Assembly: GCA_019635485.1 (NCBI GenBank)
Contig: JAHBZL010000033.1
Span: 1-58,822 of the forward strand
From: Piscinibacter sp.
GTDB taxonomy: Bacteria; Pseudomonadota; Gammaproteobacteria; Burkholderiales; Burkholderiaceae_C
DNA: 58,822 bases
Direction: 5' to 3'
In this document: positions 22,506-31,391 of the stretch, one piece after another
Position numbering within the stretch: position 1 is the first letter of the stretch
How the letters are laid out: every line of letters begins with the position of its first letter
Translations under genes and position numbers: made by a program
Notes under the pieces: generated by a model
Database searches by the model: none
What the model was told of the DNA's origin: nothing
What the model saw: only the letters and a program-made list of their open reading frames with translations

Positions 22506-25448
22506 ATGGGCCTTCTCGCCACGCTGGGCCTCACGCCCACTGCCAAGCTCGCCGCCGCGGCCGTGTCCGCGGCCGCCGCCCAACCGGCCGCCGCCGGAGC
22601 ATCGGCCGGGACAGCGGCCGCCACGCCGCCGAGCGCCGCCGACAAGAACCAGGCCGCGTACCAGACGGCGCGGGCGGCGATCCAGAAGCTGGTCGATGCG
22701 CTGTGGGCGCATCCGCAGAAGGACCACATCAGTTTCGAGGCCGGGCAGGCGGCGATCAAGCTCGGCGAGGCCGACGCGCAGGCCGCGCTGCCCGACTGGA
22801 AGCAGGCGCGCGCGCGGCTGGAAGAGGCGAAGGCGATCTGCGTGGCCGCGAAGAAGCTGGCCGACGACTGGGCCGGCTACGCCAGGCGCCGCGCGACCGC
22901 CAGCAGCCTGATCTTCACCTTCAAGGGCGCCGACCAGGGCGACTGGGTGACCAAGCTCGAAGCGACACTGGCCAAGGCCGACCAGGCCGCCAACGCGACG
23001 CCGCCGAAGTTCGCCGACGCACTGAAGGAACTGAAGAAGATCGAGGCCGACACGCTGCCCGACCTGAAGGACTGGCTGGGCACGGCGCGCGAGCGGCTGA
23101 AGGCGGCCGAGTCCGCGCCGCCCAAGGTGCGCGCCTTCCTGCAGGGCGACATCGACCAGGCGCGCCCGCTGGTCGACGGCGCGGCAAAGGCGCTGGCCGA
23201 CGGCGAGTTCGCGCTGGCCGAGCAGAACCGCCGCGCGGCGATGAAGATCCTCGGGCCGGCCGTGCGTTCGATCGAGCGCTACGCGAAGTTCGAGAAGCAG
23301 CGCACTGCGACCGTCGCCGCGATCGCGCCGCTGCGCGGCAAGGCCGGCCTCGAGGCCCGCGTGGCCACGCTCGACCAGATGGTCGCGGACGCCGATGCGC
23401 TGGCCGCGCCCGAGACGCTGCGCATCGAGGAAGGCCTCGGCAAGCTGGTCGACGCGGCGGCGCAGGCGGCGCCGCTGGCCAAGCTGGCGCCGTTGCGGGC
23501 CGCCGCCATGGCGGAGCGGGGCAGCGCCGAGGCCGAACTCGCGGCGCTCGACCAGCATGCCGCCGCGGCCCGGCTGGCACCGCAGCGCGCCGCGATCGCC
23601 GCGCTGCTGCAGGAGGCCGCGACGACGGCGACGATCGCCGACGGCGCCCCCGACCCGCTGACCGGCTGGACGACCGTGTCGACGCAGCTGAAGCGCGCGC
23701 GCGCCGACCTCACGGTGGCGAAGAAGCTGGCCGACAGCCTGGGTGCGGCCGCGGCCGCCGAGACCGCCGCCGCCAATCCGGCCGACACGAAGGCGCTGCA
23801 GGCGGCGCTCGCCAAGCTGCGCGCCGATGGCCAGGCCGCGGCCAAGGCGCCGCATGCGGCCGTGGCCGCGGCCGAATTCGAGCGCCTGCGCACGAGCGCC
23901 CAGGAGGCCGAGCAGGCGCTCGCCGCCGGCGACGGGGCCACGGCCGCCACCGCGCTCGCCGCCGCGGCCGCCGCGCTCGCCGAGGCGAAGACGCTGCAGG
24001 CCGGACACGCCCAGTTCGCGACCACGCTGGCGCAGGTCGAGGCGGAACTGAAGAAGCTGCGCGCCTCGCCGCGCGCGAAGGCGATCCAGCCCCGGCTCGA
24101 TGCCGTGCAGGCGGCGCTGGACGACGCCCGGGCGCAGGACCAGGCGCACGCGCACCCGGCGGCGATGGCCGCGCTGCGCCGTGCCACCGACGCCGAGGCC
24201 GCCGCGCGTGCCGCCGACCAGGCGCGCCACCACTTCGACGACCGCGCCGCGGCGCTGGCGCAGCGCATCGCCGGCCTCAAGGACGCGGCGGCGAAGAAGA
24301 CCCACGGCGACGCGCTGGCGGAGGCGAAGAAGCTCGCCGATGCGCTCGACTTCGCCGCGGCCGACAAGGCGCTCGGCGGCGTCGAGATCGCGCTCGACAA
24401 GGCCCGCCTGGAGGGGCTGCTGAAGGGCAAGAGCCCGAGCGCGAAGGACCTCTCCGCGCTGGCCGACAAGCTGGCCAGAGAAGGCGGCGGCGCCGAGGTC
24501 GACACGCTGATCCAGGGCGTGCCCGACAACGCCGACCCGAAGCTCGTTAACGCGCTGGCCAAGGGCCGCTACGGCGTGGCCTTCAGCACCGGCAAGCCGC
24601 TGGATGCCGGGGGCAACGAGACCAAGGCGATGAAGACCGTGTGCGACATGTTCGCCAAGTTCCCGCAGGACATCCGCGGCAACCCGAGCATCCGCGGCAT
24701 CAGCCACGAGGACAAGATCCCGAGCGCCAAGGGCACCGGCGTCGGCGGCGGCTACTACTTCGACGAGGGCACGATCGAACTCAGCGGCCGGCCGGGGCTG
24801 GCCGCACAGCAGTTCGGTGCGAACCTGAAGTCCAAGGACCCGGTCAGCGGCCTGGACGTGCCGCAGCTGCCCGGCGCGATCGACCCGAAGTGCCAGCCGG
24901 CCAACACCGACCAGGTGGATTTCCTCGCCTACGCCGCGGCGCACGAGGTCGGGCACGGCATCGACGACCAGAACGGCTTCATGAAGCGCCACCAGCACCT
25001 GGACGAGTACGGCGGCTGGATCGTCTACGGCGGCAGCGTGCAGCCGCTGGCGGACATCGTCGCGCCGCACTTCGGCCTGGACAAGAGCGCCGAGCTGCGC
25101 CAGTACGTGTTCGACAAGCTGCAGAGCAAGCCGCCGGCGCGGCCGCTGCCGGCCGATCCGGCCGAGGACCAGGCGATGAAGGACTTCGAGGCCTGGCACG
25201 CGCTCGCGACCTCGAAGAACATCTACCGCCGCCAGGGCGACTGCGACAAGATCAAGATCGGCGACTACATCTACCACGAGGCCTACACGCGCCAGTGGGT
25301 CGGCTACAAGGCGGCGGCGCGCATGAAGGGGCTGACCGGCTACCAGTTCCGCGCGCCGCCGGAGTGGTTCGCCGAGCTGTACGCCGGCTACCGCAGCGGC
25401 AAGCTCGGCCCGGACCACCCGGCGCGCGAGTGGCTGGCCAAACTCTGA
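22506..25448 (+). CDS. Large Ala-rich helical protein with lethal-factor-like zincin domain
   Basis: A 980-residue protein. After an Ala-rich N-terminus (1-45), residues 50-690 are long Ala/Lys/Glu helices with coiled-coil character and loose internal repeats such as AEAKKLADALDFAAADKAL. The C-terminal ~280 residues are a metallopeptidase domain: zinc motif HEVGHGIDD (H813, E814, H817) and PPEWFAELYAGY, whose E953 fits the third ligand of anthrax lethal factor (HEFGH and EFFAE in that toxin). There is no clear signal peptide. A TAGACT hexamer at 22471-22476 could be its -10. The CpXC gene follows after 12 bp. It may be a toxin or an effector protease; no secretion route is visible. Confidence 0.83.
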   Translation: MGLLATLGLTPTAKLAAAAVSAAAAQPAAAGASAGTAAATPPSAADKNQAAYQTARAAIQKLVDALWAHPQKDHISFEAGQAAIKLGEADAQAALPDWKQARARLEEAKAICVAAKKLADDWAGYARRRATASSLIFTFKGADQGDWVTKLEATLAKADQAANATPPKFADALKELKKIEADTLPDLKDWLGTARERLKAAESAPPKVRAFLQGDIDQARPLVDGAAKALADGEFALAEQNRRAAMKILGPAVRSIERYAKFEKQRTATVAAIAPLRGKAGLEARVATLDQMVADADALAAPETLRIEEGLGKLVDAAAQAAPLAKLAPLRAAAMAERGSAEAELAALDQHAAAARLAPQRAAIAALLQEAATTATIADGAPDPLTGWTTVSTQLKRARADLTVAKKLADSLGAAAAAETAAANPADTKALQAALAKLRADGQAAAKAPHAAVAAAEFERLRTSAQEAEQALAAGDGATAATALAAAAAALAEAKTLQAGHAQFATTLAQVEAELKKLRASPRAKAIQPRLDAVQAALDDARAQDQAHAHPAAMAALRRATDAEAAARAADQARHHFDDRAAALAQRIAGLKDAAAKKTHGDALAEAKKLADALDFAAADKALGGVEIALDKARLEGLLKGKSPSAKDLSALADKLAREGGGAEVDTLIQGVPDNADPKLVNALAKGRYGVAFSTGKPLDAGGNETKAMKTVCDMFAKFPQDIRGNPSIRGISHEDKIPSAKGTGVGGGYYFDEGTIELSGRPGLAAQQFGANLKSKDPVSGLDVPQLPGAIDPKCQPANTDQVDFLAYAAAHEVGHGIDDQNGFMKRHQHLDEYGGWIVYGGSVQPLADIVAPHFGLDKSAELRQYVFDKLQSKPPARPLPADPAEDQAMKDFEAWHALATSKNIYRRQGDCDKIKIGDYIYHEAYTRQWVGYKAAARMKGLTGYQFRAPPEWFAELYAGYRSGKLGPDHPAREWLAKL

Positions 25449-25460
25449 TCGGAACCCGGC

Positions 25461-26141
25461 ATGTCGATCTTCCGCACCCACAGCGTGGCCTGCCCGGCCT
25501 GCGCGACCCCGATCGATTTCGAGCTGGTCGTCAGCGTCAGTGCCGACCGCCGGCCCGACCTGCGCGACGAGATCCTCGCCGGTACCTTCCAGCGCGAACC
25601 CTGCCCGAGCTGCGGCGTGCCGTTCCGCGTCGAGCCGCAGTTCACCTACATCGACATCGCGCGCGGCCAGTACATCGGCGTGTGGCCGAAGGCCGACCGC
25701 GCGCAGTGGCAGGAGCGTGCCGCGCAGACACGCGCCAACTTCGACGACGGCATGGGCGTGCGCGCGACGCCCGAGGCGCAGCGCGTCGGTGCCGGCCTCG
25801 CGGTGCGCACCGTGTTCGGCTGGCCGGCGCTGGTGGAGAAGCTGCTCGCGCGCGAGGCCGGCATCGACGACCGCACGCTCGAGGTCGCCAAGCTTGCCGC
25901 GATGCGCGGCGTCGAGGAGGCGCCGCTGCCCGGCCCGTTCGAGATGCGGCTCGCGGCGGTCGACGACGAGGCGCTGCATTTCGCGTGGATCGGCAGCCGG
26001 CCCGAGGCGCCGGAGGTCTGGCGCGTGCCGCGCACCTTGATCGCCGAGATCGAGGCCGAGCCCGAGGCTTGGCAGGCCGCGCGCGAGGCGGTCGCCGAGG
26101 GCGACGTGGTCGACTTCCAGCGCGAGCTGCTGGCGGCGTGA
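25461..26141 (+). CDS. CpXC-domain protein
   Basis: A 226-residue protein. The N-terminal half has two Cys pairs, CPAC (C11, C14) and CPSC (C48, C51), with FEL and FRVEPQFTYID between and after, the pattern of the CpXC family of putative zinc-binding proteins. The second half (about 110-226) is an all-alpha/beta region without a recognised fold. It sits 12 bp after the metallopeptidase gene and overlaps the nucleotidyltransferase gene by 4 bp, so the three form an operon. A role as chaperone, adaptor or immunity partner of the peptidase is a guess from position alone. Confidence 0.8.
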   Translation: MSIFRTHSVACPACATPIDFELVVSVSADRRPDLRDEILAGTFQREPCPSCGVPFRVEPQFTYIDIARGQYIGVWPKADRAQWQERAAQTRANFDDGMGVRATPEAQRVGAGLAVRTVFGWPALVEKLLAREAGIDDRTLEVAKLAAMRGVEEAPLPGPFEMRLAAVDDEALHFAWIGSRPEAPEVWRVPRTLIAEIEAEPEAWQAAREAVAEGDVVDFQRELLAA

Positions 26142-27025
26142 AGCTCGACCCGGCCGACGTCGAGGGCCGGCGCCGCGTGGCGATCGCGCAGCGCGTGGCC
26201 GACGCGCACCGCGGGCTGGACGACGCCTCGCTGCTCGCCTTCGTCTCGGGATCGACCGTCGACGGGCTGGCCGACGAACGCTCGGACGTCGACATGAGCG
26301 TGGTCTTCGCGGCGCTGCCGCCGGAAGAGGCGCTGCGGGTGGCCTGTCGCCGGGTCGGCGGCGACTGGTTCTGGCAGGCCGGCGACCTCGGCGAAGGGCT
26401 GGTGGTCGCGTTCCATGTCGACGGTATCGAGGTGCAGATCGGCTATGCGAGCGAGGCCGGCCTGGTGCACGACCTCGACGAGGTGCTGGTGCGCCACAAC
26501 CCCGACACGCCGCAGCACAAGCTGGCCGAAGGCGTGCTGAAGGCCGTGCCGCTGGCCGGCGCGGAACGCCTCGCGGCGCTGCAGGCGCGGCTGGCGGACT
26601 TCCCGCCTGCGCTCGGCCGCGCGATGGTGGCGCACGGGCTCGTCGCACCGCTGTCCTGGCGCGGCGCGGCGCAGCTGCTGCACCGCGACGCGGCGCTGTG
26701 GTGCCGCGACGTGCAGGTCGACGCCTGCTACCGCCTGCTGCTCGTGCTGTGCGGCCTGAACCGGCGCTACTTCACGCGCTTCCAGGTCAAGCGGCTGCAC
26801 CGCCTCGCGGCACAGCTGGCGATCGCGCCGCCGGACCTGGCCGGGCGCATCGAGCGCCTGCTCGCGGCGCCGGCCCGCGAGGCCTTCGACGCGCTGCACG
26901 CGCTCGAAGGCGAGGTGATCGAGCGGGTCGCGCTGCACCAGCCGGAGATCGACCTCGGGCCGGTTCGGCAGCGGCGCGCGGCCTACCGGCCGGACGCGGC
27001 CGGCAGCACCGCTCAGGGGCGGTAG
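26138..27025 (+). CDS. Nucleotidyltransferase-domain protein
   Basis: A 295-residue protein. The N-terminal ~110 residues form a Pol-beta-type nucleotidyltransferase: FVSGSTVDGLADERSDVDM holds the GS (G38, S39) and the DxD pair D50 and D52, and IEVQIGYASE follows at the third strand. The rest is helical, like the substrate-binding domains of small NTases that transfer AMP to drugs, proteins or nucleotides. It starts with GTG at 26138 inside the CpXC stop (GTGA). The 3' end overlaps the convergent DUF4242 gene by 13 bp. The substrate is unknown; being in the peptidase operon suggests joint action. Confidence 0.82.
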   Translation: MKLDPADVEGRRRVAIAQRVADAHRGLDDASLLAFVSGSTVDGLADERSDVDMSVVFAALPPEEALRVACRRVGGDWFWQAGDLGEGLVVAFHVDGIEVQIGYASEAGLVHDLDEVLVRHNPDTPQHKLAEGVLKAVPLAGAERLAALQARLADFPPALGRAMVAHGLVAPLSWRGAAQLLHRDAALWCRDVQVDACYRLLLVLCGLNRRYFTRFQVKRLHRLAAQLAIAPPDLAGRIERLLAAPAREAFDALHALEGEVIERVALHQPEIDLGPVRQRRAAYRPDAAGSTAQGR

Positions 27026-27288
27026 AAGTACGGGTCGAGCACCGTCACCTCGGTGATGCGGCTGACCGGCAGGCCGTTGCGCTCGGCCACCTTGCGGATG
27101 GCTTCGGGGCTCGGGCCGTCGTAGACGCAGAAGGTGCCGGTGCGGTCCGGGTTCACGTACGAGTGCACCCAGGTGACGCCGTGTTCGGCGTTGTTCGCGA
27201 CGACACTGGCGACGGCCTTCTTGCCGTCGTCGTTCAGCGGGATCGACAGTCCCTGCGGGAAGTGCCGTTCGATCATGTAGCGGGCCAT
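27013..27288 (-). CDS. DUF4242 protein (SCO4226-like nickel-binding family)
   Basis: A 91-residue protein with the family stretch MIERHFPQGL, followed by VTWVHSYVNPDRTGTFCVYD and SPEAIRKVAERNGLP. SCO4226, the structurally known relative, binds nickel through histidines. The ATG at 27288 has a fair ribosome site (AAGGAA, eight bases upstream). It lies 91 bp downstream of the LuxR-type regulator gene on the same strand; the intervening promoter region has several palindromes. It is probably controlled by that regulator. Confidence 0.87.
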   Translation of the reverse strand: MARYMIERHFPQGLSIPLNDDGKKAVASVVANNAEHGVTWVHSYVNPDRTGTFCVYDGPSPEAIRKVAERNGLPVSRITEVTVLDPYFYRP

Positions 27289-27380
27289 GGTGATTTCCTT
27301 TGAAGGTGCCCGGCAGCGGTCGTGCTGCCGTGTCCCGCACTGTGCCGATCGGCCTCGTGGCCCGCGCCGGCAGGCCTGCC
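27289..27380 (-). promoter_or_regulatory. Promoter region of the DUF4242 gene with palindromes
   Basis: Three symmetrical sites occur before the DUF4242 start: hairpin CGGCAGC-N6-GCTGCCG (27311-27330), the palindrome GCACTGTGC (27337-27345) and GGCAGGCCTGCC (27369-27380), the last overlapping the end of the LuxR gene. GCACTGTGC is also the core of the repeated 39-bp element near the osmC and methyltransferase genes, and lies 48 bases before the ATG here against 50 bases for the methyltransferase gene. Confidence 0.45.
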
Positions 27381-29992
27381 TATCTTGATCCGGCGCGTTG
27401 CCCAGATTGCTCGGTTGGTGCCAGCCAGCCTTCGCGTTCGGCCCGGCGCACCGCTTCCAGCCGGCTCGACACGGCCAGCTTGGCGAGCACCGCGGCGACA
27501 TGGTGGTCCACCGTGCGCACCGAGCGGTGCAGGCGCGCGGCGATGTCCGTGTTGCGCAGGTCCTGCGCGAGCAGCGTCAGGACGCGCATCTCCGCACTCG
27601 TCAGCCCGCAGGGGTGGCTGCGCGTGGTGGCGCGGGCCCCGCGCGGCACGCCGCGCACGCCGGCCTCGCGCAGCCGCCGGCGCAGCGCCTCGGCGGCGGG
27701 CTGCGCGCCGAGCCGGTCGAAGCCGGCGAGCGCCTCCTGCTGGGCCGCGGCATCGCCCTCGGCCAGTGCGCGTGCCTGCTCGTAGGGGCAGCCGAGCCGC
27801 TGCCAGGCGTCGGCCGCGTCGCGCCAGCGCCCGGCGATCTCGAGCGCATACGGCGCCGCACAGTCCGCCGGCGCCTCGTGCAGCGTGCCGGCGCGCCAGC
27901 ACCAGGCCGCGAGCTCGCCGGCGAACCAGGCATGCCGGCGCTGCTGCGCCAGCGCGAGTGCCGCGCGCGCCTCGGCATCGCAGGCCTCCCGGTCGCCACG
28001 CAGCCAGGCCGCCTCAGCGCGCAGCGCGCGCACGGGCGCGATGCGTTGCAGCGTGTCGCTGCTGCCGGCCAGCGCGAGCGCTTCGTCGAGCACCTCGGCG
28101 GCGCCCGGGTCGCCGCGCAGCGTGCGCAGCCGGCCGAGCGCGACCAAGGCCATCAGGCGGCTGATCGACCACGCGCCGGCGCGCTCGACGACGTGGCCGG
28201 CCCGTTCCGCCGCCGCGGCCCAGTGCCCGCCGCGCAGTTCGCACAGGGCCAGCCAGGCGCTGGCGTAGTGCAGGCTGCCGTCCATCTCGTGCTCGGTGCT
28301 GAACGCGATCGCTTCCTGCAGCCAGCGCTGTGCACGCGGGAGCTGCATCAGTTCGCCCAGGGCCGAACCGAGGTTGAGCAGCAGGGAGGCGGTGATCGTG
28401 TGGCGCGACTCGGCGCGTGCGATGCGCAGGACGTCCTCCGCCTCCGCGCAGCCCGCATCGAGATCGATGAACATCCGCGCGATGGCGGCGGTGGCTATCG
28501 ACGTCAGTTCGCGCTCGCGGTCGCCGCAGCGCCGCGCCAGCACGACGGATCGGTCACACCAGTCCCGTGCCGATGCGGGCTCGCGGTCGAGCATGCGCAG
28601 TGCGCCTTCGACGCCGTATGCCGTCGCGAGCTCGGGGCCGGGCGGCAGCGCCTCGAGCAGCTCGATCGCGCGCCGGCTGGCGGCGTCGGCCGGCGCCTTG
28701 CGTGCGGCCAGCACCAGCAGCTGCGCGGTCTGGCTCAGGTTCAGCGCCTGGCGGCGCGCGTCGCCGAGGCGCTGGTACGCGGCATCGAGTTCGCGGCGGG
28801 CTGCCAGCGCGTCGTCCAGGCGCGCCAGCTGGCGGCAGGCGTCCGCATAGGCATCGAGCCAGCCCAGCCGCTGCGCATCGTCCGCGGCGACCGCCCCGAA
28901 GTCGAGCGCGCTCTTCCAGTGGTGCGCGGCCTCGCGGTACGAGCTGCGTTGCAGCGCCTCGGCGGCGGCCGCCGGCGCGAAGCGCTGCACGGCGGCGGCG
29001 TCGCCGGCCTGCACCGCGTGATGCGCCAGGCGCGCCGCCGGAATCGGATTGCCGCTGACCACCAGCACCTCGAGCAGGCGGGCGTGCAGCCCTTGCCGGA
29101 CCGGGGTGTCCAGCGCGTTTTCGATGGCCACGCGGGCGAGTTCGTGGCGGTAGTGCAGCCCGTGGCCCTCGGCCTGCAGCAGGCCCGAGGTCAGGCAGGC
29201 CTCGACGTCGGACGCGGCCGGCGCCAGCAACGCCTCCACCAGCCAGCGTTCGACCCGCGCCGGCACCAGCGCCGCGACGCGCAGAATGGCCTGGGCCGCG
29301 CCGCCGAGACGCGCGTAACGCGCCAGCACCAGGTCCTGCACCGTCTGCGGCACGGCCGCACCGGGCTCGCGCAGCACCTCGGTGACGAAGAAGGGATTGC
29401 CGCGCGTGGCCGCATGCAGGCCCGCGGCAGGCTGCCCCGCCGCCTGCGCCAGCTGCTCGACGGCCTGTGCCGACAGGCGCTGCAGCGGCAGGCGGGTCAG
29501 CGCGGCCGCCGGCAACTCGCCGAACAGCCGCCGCAGGGGGTGCGCCGCCGTCACCTCGTCGTCGCGGAAGCTGATCGCCAGCACGGCATGCGTGCCTTCG
29601 ATGCGGCGGCCGACGAACTTCAGCAGGTCGAGCGTGGCATCGTCGGCCCAGTGCGCGTCCTCGACGACGAACAGCACCGGCACCGGGGCGGCGCGAAGCT
29701 CGTCGATCAGGGCGTCGAAGAGCGCCCCGCGCGGGCCCGCCAGCCGGTTCGCGAAGCGCGGCTGCAGCTCGCGCGCGATGTCCAGCAGCGGGGCCAGCGG
29801 CAGCGGCGTGGCGAGGGCATCGCAGCGGCCCCACCAGACCACGGCATGCCCGTCCGCGGCGGCACGCAGCAGCGTGGTCTTGCCGATGCCGGCCTCGCCG
29901 GCCACCAGCACCACGCGGCCGCGGGTGTGCGCGTCCTGCAGCAGCTGCCGCAGCGTGTGCAGCGCGGGCTCGCGTTCGAGGAGTTCAAGCAT
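27380..29992 (-). CDS. LuxR-family ATPase transcriptional regulator (LAL type)
   Basis: An 870-residue regulator. The N-terminal AAA/STAND ATPase has Walker A GEAGIGKTT (about 30-38) and Walker B VLFVVEDAHW; the middle (about 330-770) is a helical, TPR-like array; the C-terminal ~65 residues are a LuxR helix-turn-helix (LTSAEMRVLTLLAQDLRNTD, then VRTVDHHVAAVLAKL). The start was set at the ATG of MLELLEREPAL because the ATPase begins immediately after it; an ATG at 30031 is possible. These large regulators sense small ligands. It most likely controls the DUF4242 gene downstream. Confidence 0.9.
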   Translation of the reverse strand: MLELLEREPALHTLRQLLQDAHTRGRVVLVAGEAGIGKTTLLRAAADGHAVVWWGRCDALATPLPLAPLLDIARELQPRFANRLAGPRGALFDALIDELRAAPVPVLFVVEDAHWADDATLDLLKFVGRRIEGTHAVLAISFRDDEVTAAHPLRRLFGELPAAALTRLPLQRLSAQAVEQLAQAAGQPAAGLHAATRGNPFFVTEVLREPGAAVPQTVQDLVLARYARLGGAAQAILRVAALVPARVERWLVEALLAPAASDVEACLTSGLLQAEGHGLHYRHELARVAIENALDTPVRQGLHARLLEVLVVSGNPIPAARLAHHAVQAGDAAAVQRFAPAAAAEALQRSSYREAAHHWKSALDFGAVAADDAQRLGWLDAYADACRQLARLDDALAARRELDAAYQRLGDARRQALNLSQTAQLLVLAARKAPADAASRRAIELLEALPPGPELATAYGVEGALRMLDREPASARDWCDRSVVLARRCGDRERELTSIATAAIARMFIDLDAGCAEAEDVLRIARAESRHTITASLLLNLGSALGELMQLPRAQRWLQEAIAFSTEHEMDGSLHYASAWLALCELRGGHWAAAAERAGHVVERAGAWSISRLMALVALGRLRTLRGDPGAAEVLDEALALAGSSDTLQRIAPVRALRAEAAWLRGDREACDAEARAALALAQQRRHAWFAGELAAWCWRAGTLHEAPADCAAPYALEIAGRWRDAADAWQRLGCPYEQARALAEGDAAAQQEALAGFDRLGAQPAAEALRRRLREAGVRGVPRGARATTRSHPCGLTSAEMRVLTLLAQDLRNTDIAARLHRSVRTVDHHVAAVLAKLAVSSRLEAVRRAEREGWLAPTEQSGQRAGSR

Positions 29993-30058
29993 GCGAGCCG
30001 CCGAGTCTAGCGACGGCCACGCGGCCGCCACCCCACGGTTCGCAGTCCGCCGGGCGGC

Positions 30059-31330
30059 TCAGGCCGCGACCGCCGCTGCGCGGGGGCGGGCGAGCTGCTC
30101 GAGGTGCGCCACGACGTGCGCGGCCAGTTCGCGCACGTCGTCCTCCGCCCCGTGGATGAAGCTCGACTTGCGGCGGCGCAGGTAGGGCAGGCCGAGCACG
30201 ACCAGGCCCGGGCGGACCACGCCGCGGTCATGGCGCAGGCTGCCGTCGGCACCGAACACCGGCGCCTGCAGCCAGCCGAGCTCGGGGCGGAATCCCGTGG
30301 CCCAGATCACCGTGCGCACCTCGGTGCCGAGCGCGAGCCCGAGGCGCGGCCTGGGACCCACGTCGGTGGGCGCGAAGCGCTCCGGCGGCGCAGCGACCGC
30401 GTCCAGCCCCAGGCGCAGCGCCCATGCATCGAGCGTCTCGAGCAGCCGGTTCATCTTCAGGTCGGCCAGTGCGCAGACGTTGCGCAGCGAGCCGGAGAAC
30501 TGCGCCTGCCTGTCGCGGATGCCGGCGAGGCGGCCGACCACCTCGACACCGTCGGCGCGCAGCGCGTTCAGGTCCAGTGTCGCGCGCTCGGGCGTGCCGG
30601 CGAGCTGCGGCGACGGCACGCGCCGGGCCCGCTCGGCATCGTCGACGTCCTCGATGCGCTGGTCCAGCACGCCGGCGGCGAGCATCCACCACTGGATGTC
30701 GCGGCCGCGGTAGACCCGCGGCAGGCGCACGTGTTCGCCGGCCGCCAGCGTCACGGGCCGGCCGCTGCGCTGGATCTCCTGCGCCAGCTGCACGCCGGTC
30801 GCGGAGGCGCCGACGATCAGCACGCGCCCGTCGTCGAGCCGGTCGGGGCGGCGGTAGGTGTGCGCCGTCAGTTGCGCGATGCCCGGCGGCAGCAGCGACG
30901 CGACGCGCGGCAGCACCGGCCGGCCGAAGGCGCCGCTGGCCAGCACGACAGCCCGGCACAGCCAGTCGCCGCGGTCGGTCGTGACGCGGTAGAGCTCGCC
31001 CTCCGGTTGCACGGCGGTCACCGTGGTGTGCGTGTGCAGCGGTGCCGCGACCCGCCGCGCATAGGCCGCGATGAAGCCGGCGACCTCGGCGGCGCTCATG
31101 TAGCCGTGCGGATCGTCGCCTTCGTAGTCGCAGCCGGGCAGCCGCGTCATCCAGTTCGGGGTGAGCAGGCGCAGCGAGTCCCAGCGCTGCGTGCGCCAGC
31201 TGTGCGCGGCCTCGCCGCGCTCCAGCACCACGTGGTCGACGCCGTGCCGGCCGAGCACCCGGCTCATCGCCAGGCCGCTGTGGCCGGCGCCAATGACGAC
31301 GACGTCGATCCTGCGTGAGGGGGTGTGCAT
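30059..31330 (-). CDS. FAD/NAD(P)-dependent oxidoreductase (FMO-like)
   Basis: A 423-residue flavoprotein with FAD motif VVVIGAGHSGLAMSRVL near the N-terminus, WDSLRLLTPNWMTRLPG, NADPH motif RVLIVGASATGVQLAQEI and the ATG-type signature VIWATGFRPEL. This layout is of flavin-containing monooxygenases and CzcO-like oxidoreductases. It lies 61 bp after osmC on the same strand, so it is probably in the same transcript and under the osmC promoter with its 39-bp element. The ATG at 31330 was chosen so that the FAD fold starts within ten residues; 31345 is an alternative. Confidence 0.88.
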   Translation of the reverse strand: MHTPSRRIDVVVIGAGHSGLAMSRVLGRHGVDHVVLERGEAAHSWRTQRWDSLRLLTPNWMTRLPGCDYEGDDPHGYMSAAEVAGFIAAYARRVAAPLHTHTTVTAVQPEGELYRVTTDRGDWLCRAVVLASGAFGRPVLPRVASLLPPGIAQLTAHTYRRPDRLDDGRVLIVGASATGVQLAQEIQRSGRPVTLAAGEHVRLPRVYRGRDIQWWMLAAGVLDQRIEDVDDAERARRVPSPQLAGTPERATLDLNALRADGVEVVGRLAGIRDRQAQFSGSLRNVCALADLKMNRLLETLDAWALRLGLDAVAAPPERFAPTDVGPRPRLGLALGTEVRTVIWATGFRPELGWLQAPVFGADGSLRHDRGVVRPGLVVLGLPYLRRRKSSFIHGAEDDVRELAAHVVAHLEQLARPRAAAVAA

Positions 31331-31358
31331 CGTGGGGTCTCGCATCCGCGGGGCGCGG

Positions 31359-31386
31359 CGGCGGCGTGCTGCCGCCGGCCGCGGCC
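31359..31386. repeat. GC-rich hairpin and palindrome between osmC and the oxidoreductase gene
   Basis: CGGCGGC (31359-31365) pairs with GCCGCCG (31371-31377) around a GTGCT loop, next to the palindrome GGCCGCGGCC (31377-31386). There is no T-run on the minus strand. It may reduce read-through or protect mRNA between osmC and the oxidoreductase gene. Confidence 0.4.
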
Positions 31387-31391
31387 GCCGC

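Noticed and set aside
22470-26648. 1392-codon minus-strand frame opposite the metallopeptidase operon
   Set aside because: It is rich in LGxR-type repeats expected from antisense of Ala-rich coding DNA; the plus strand has clear domains.
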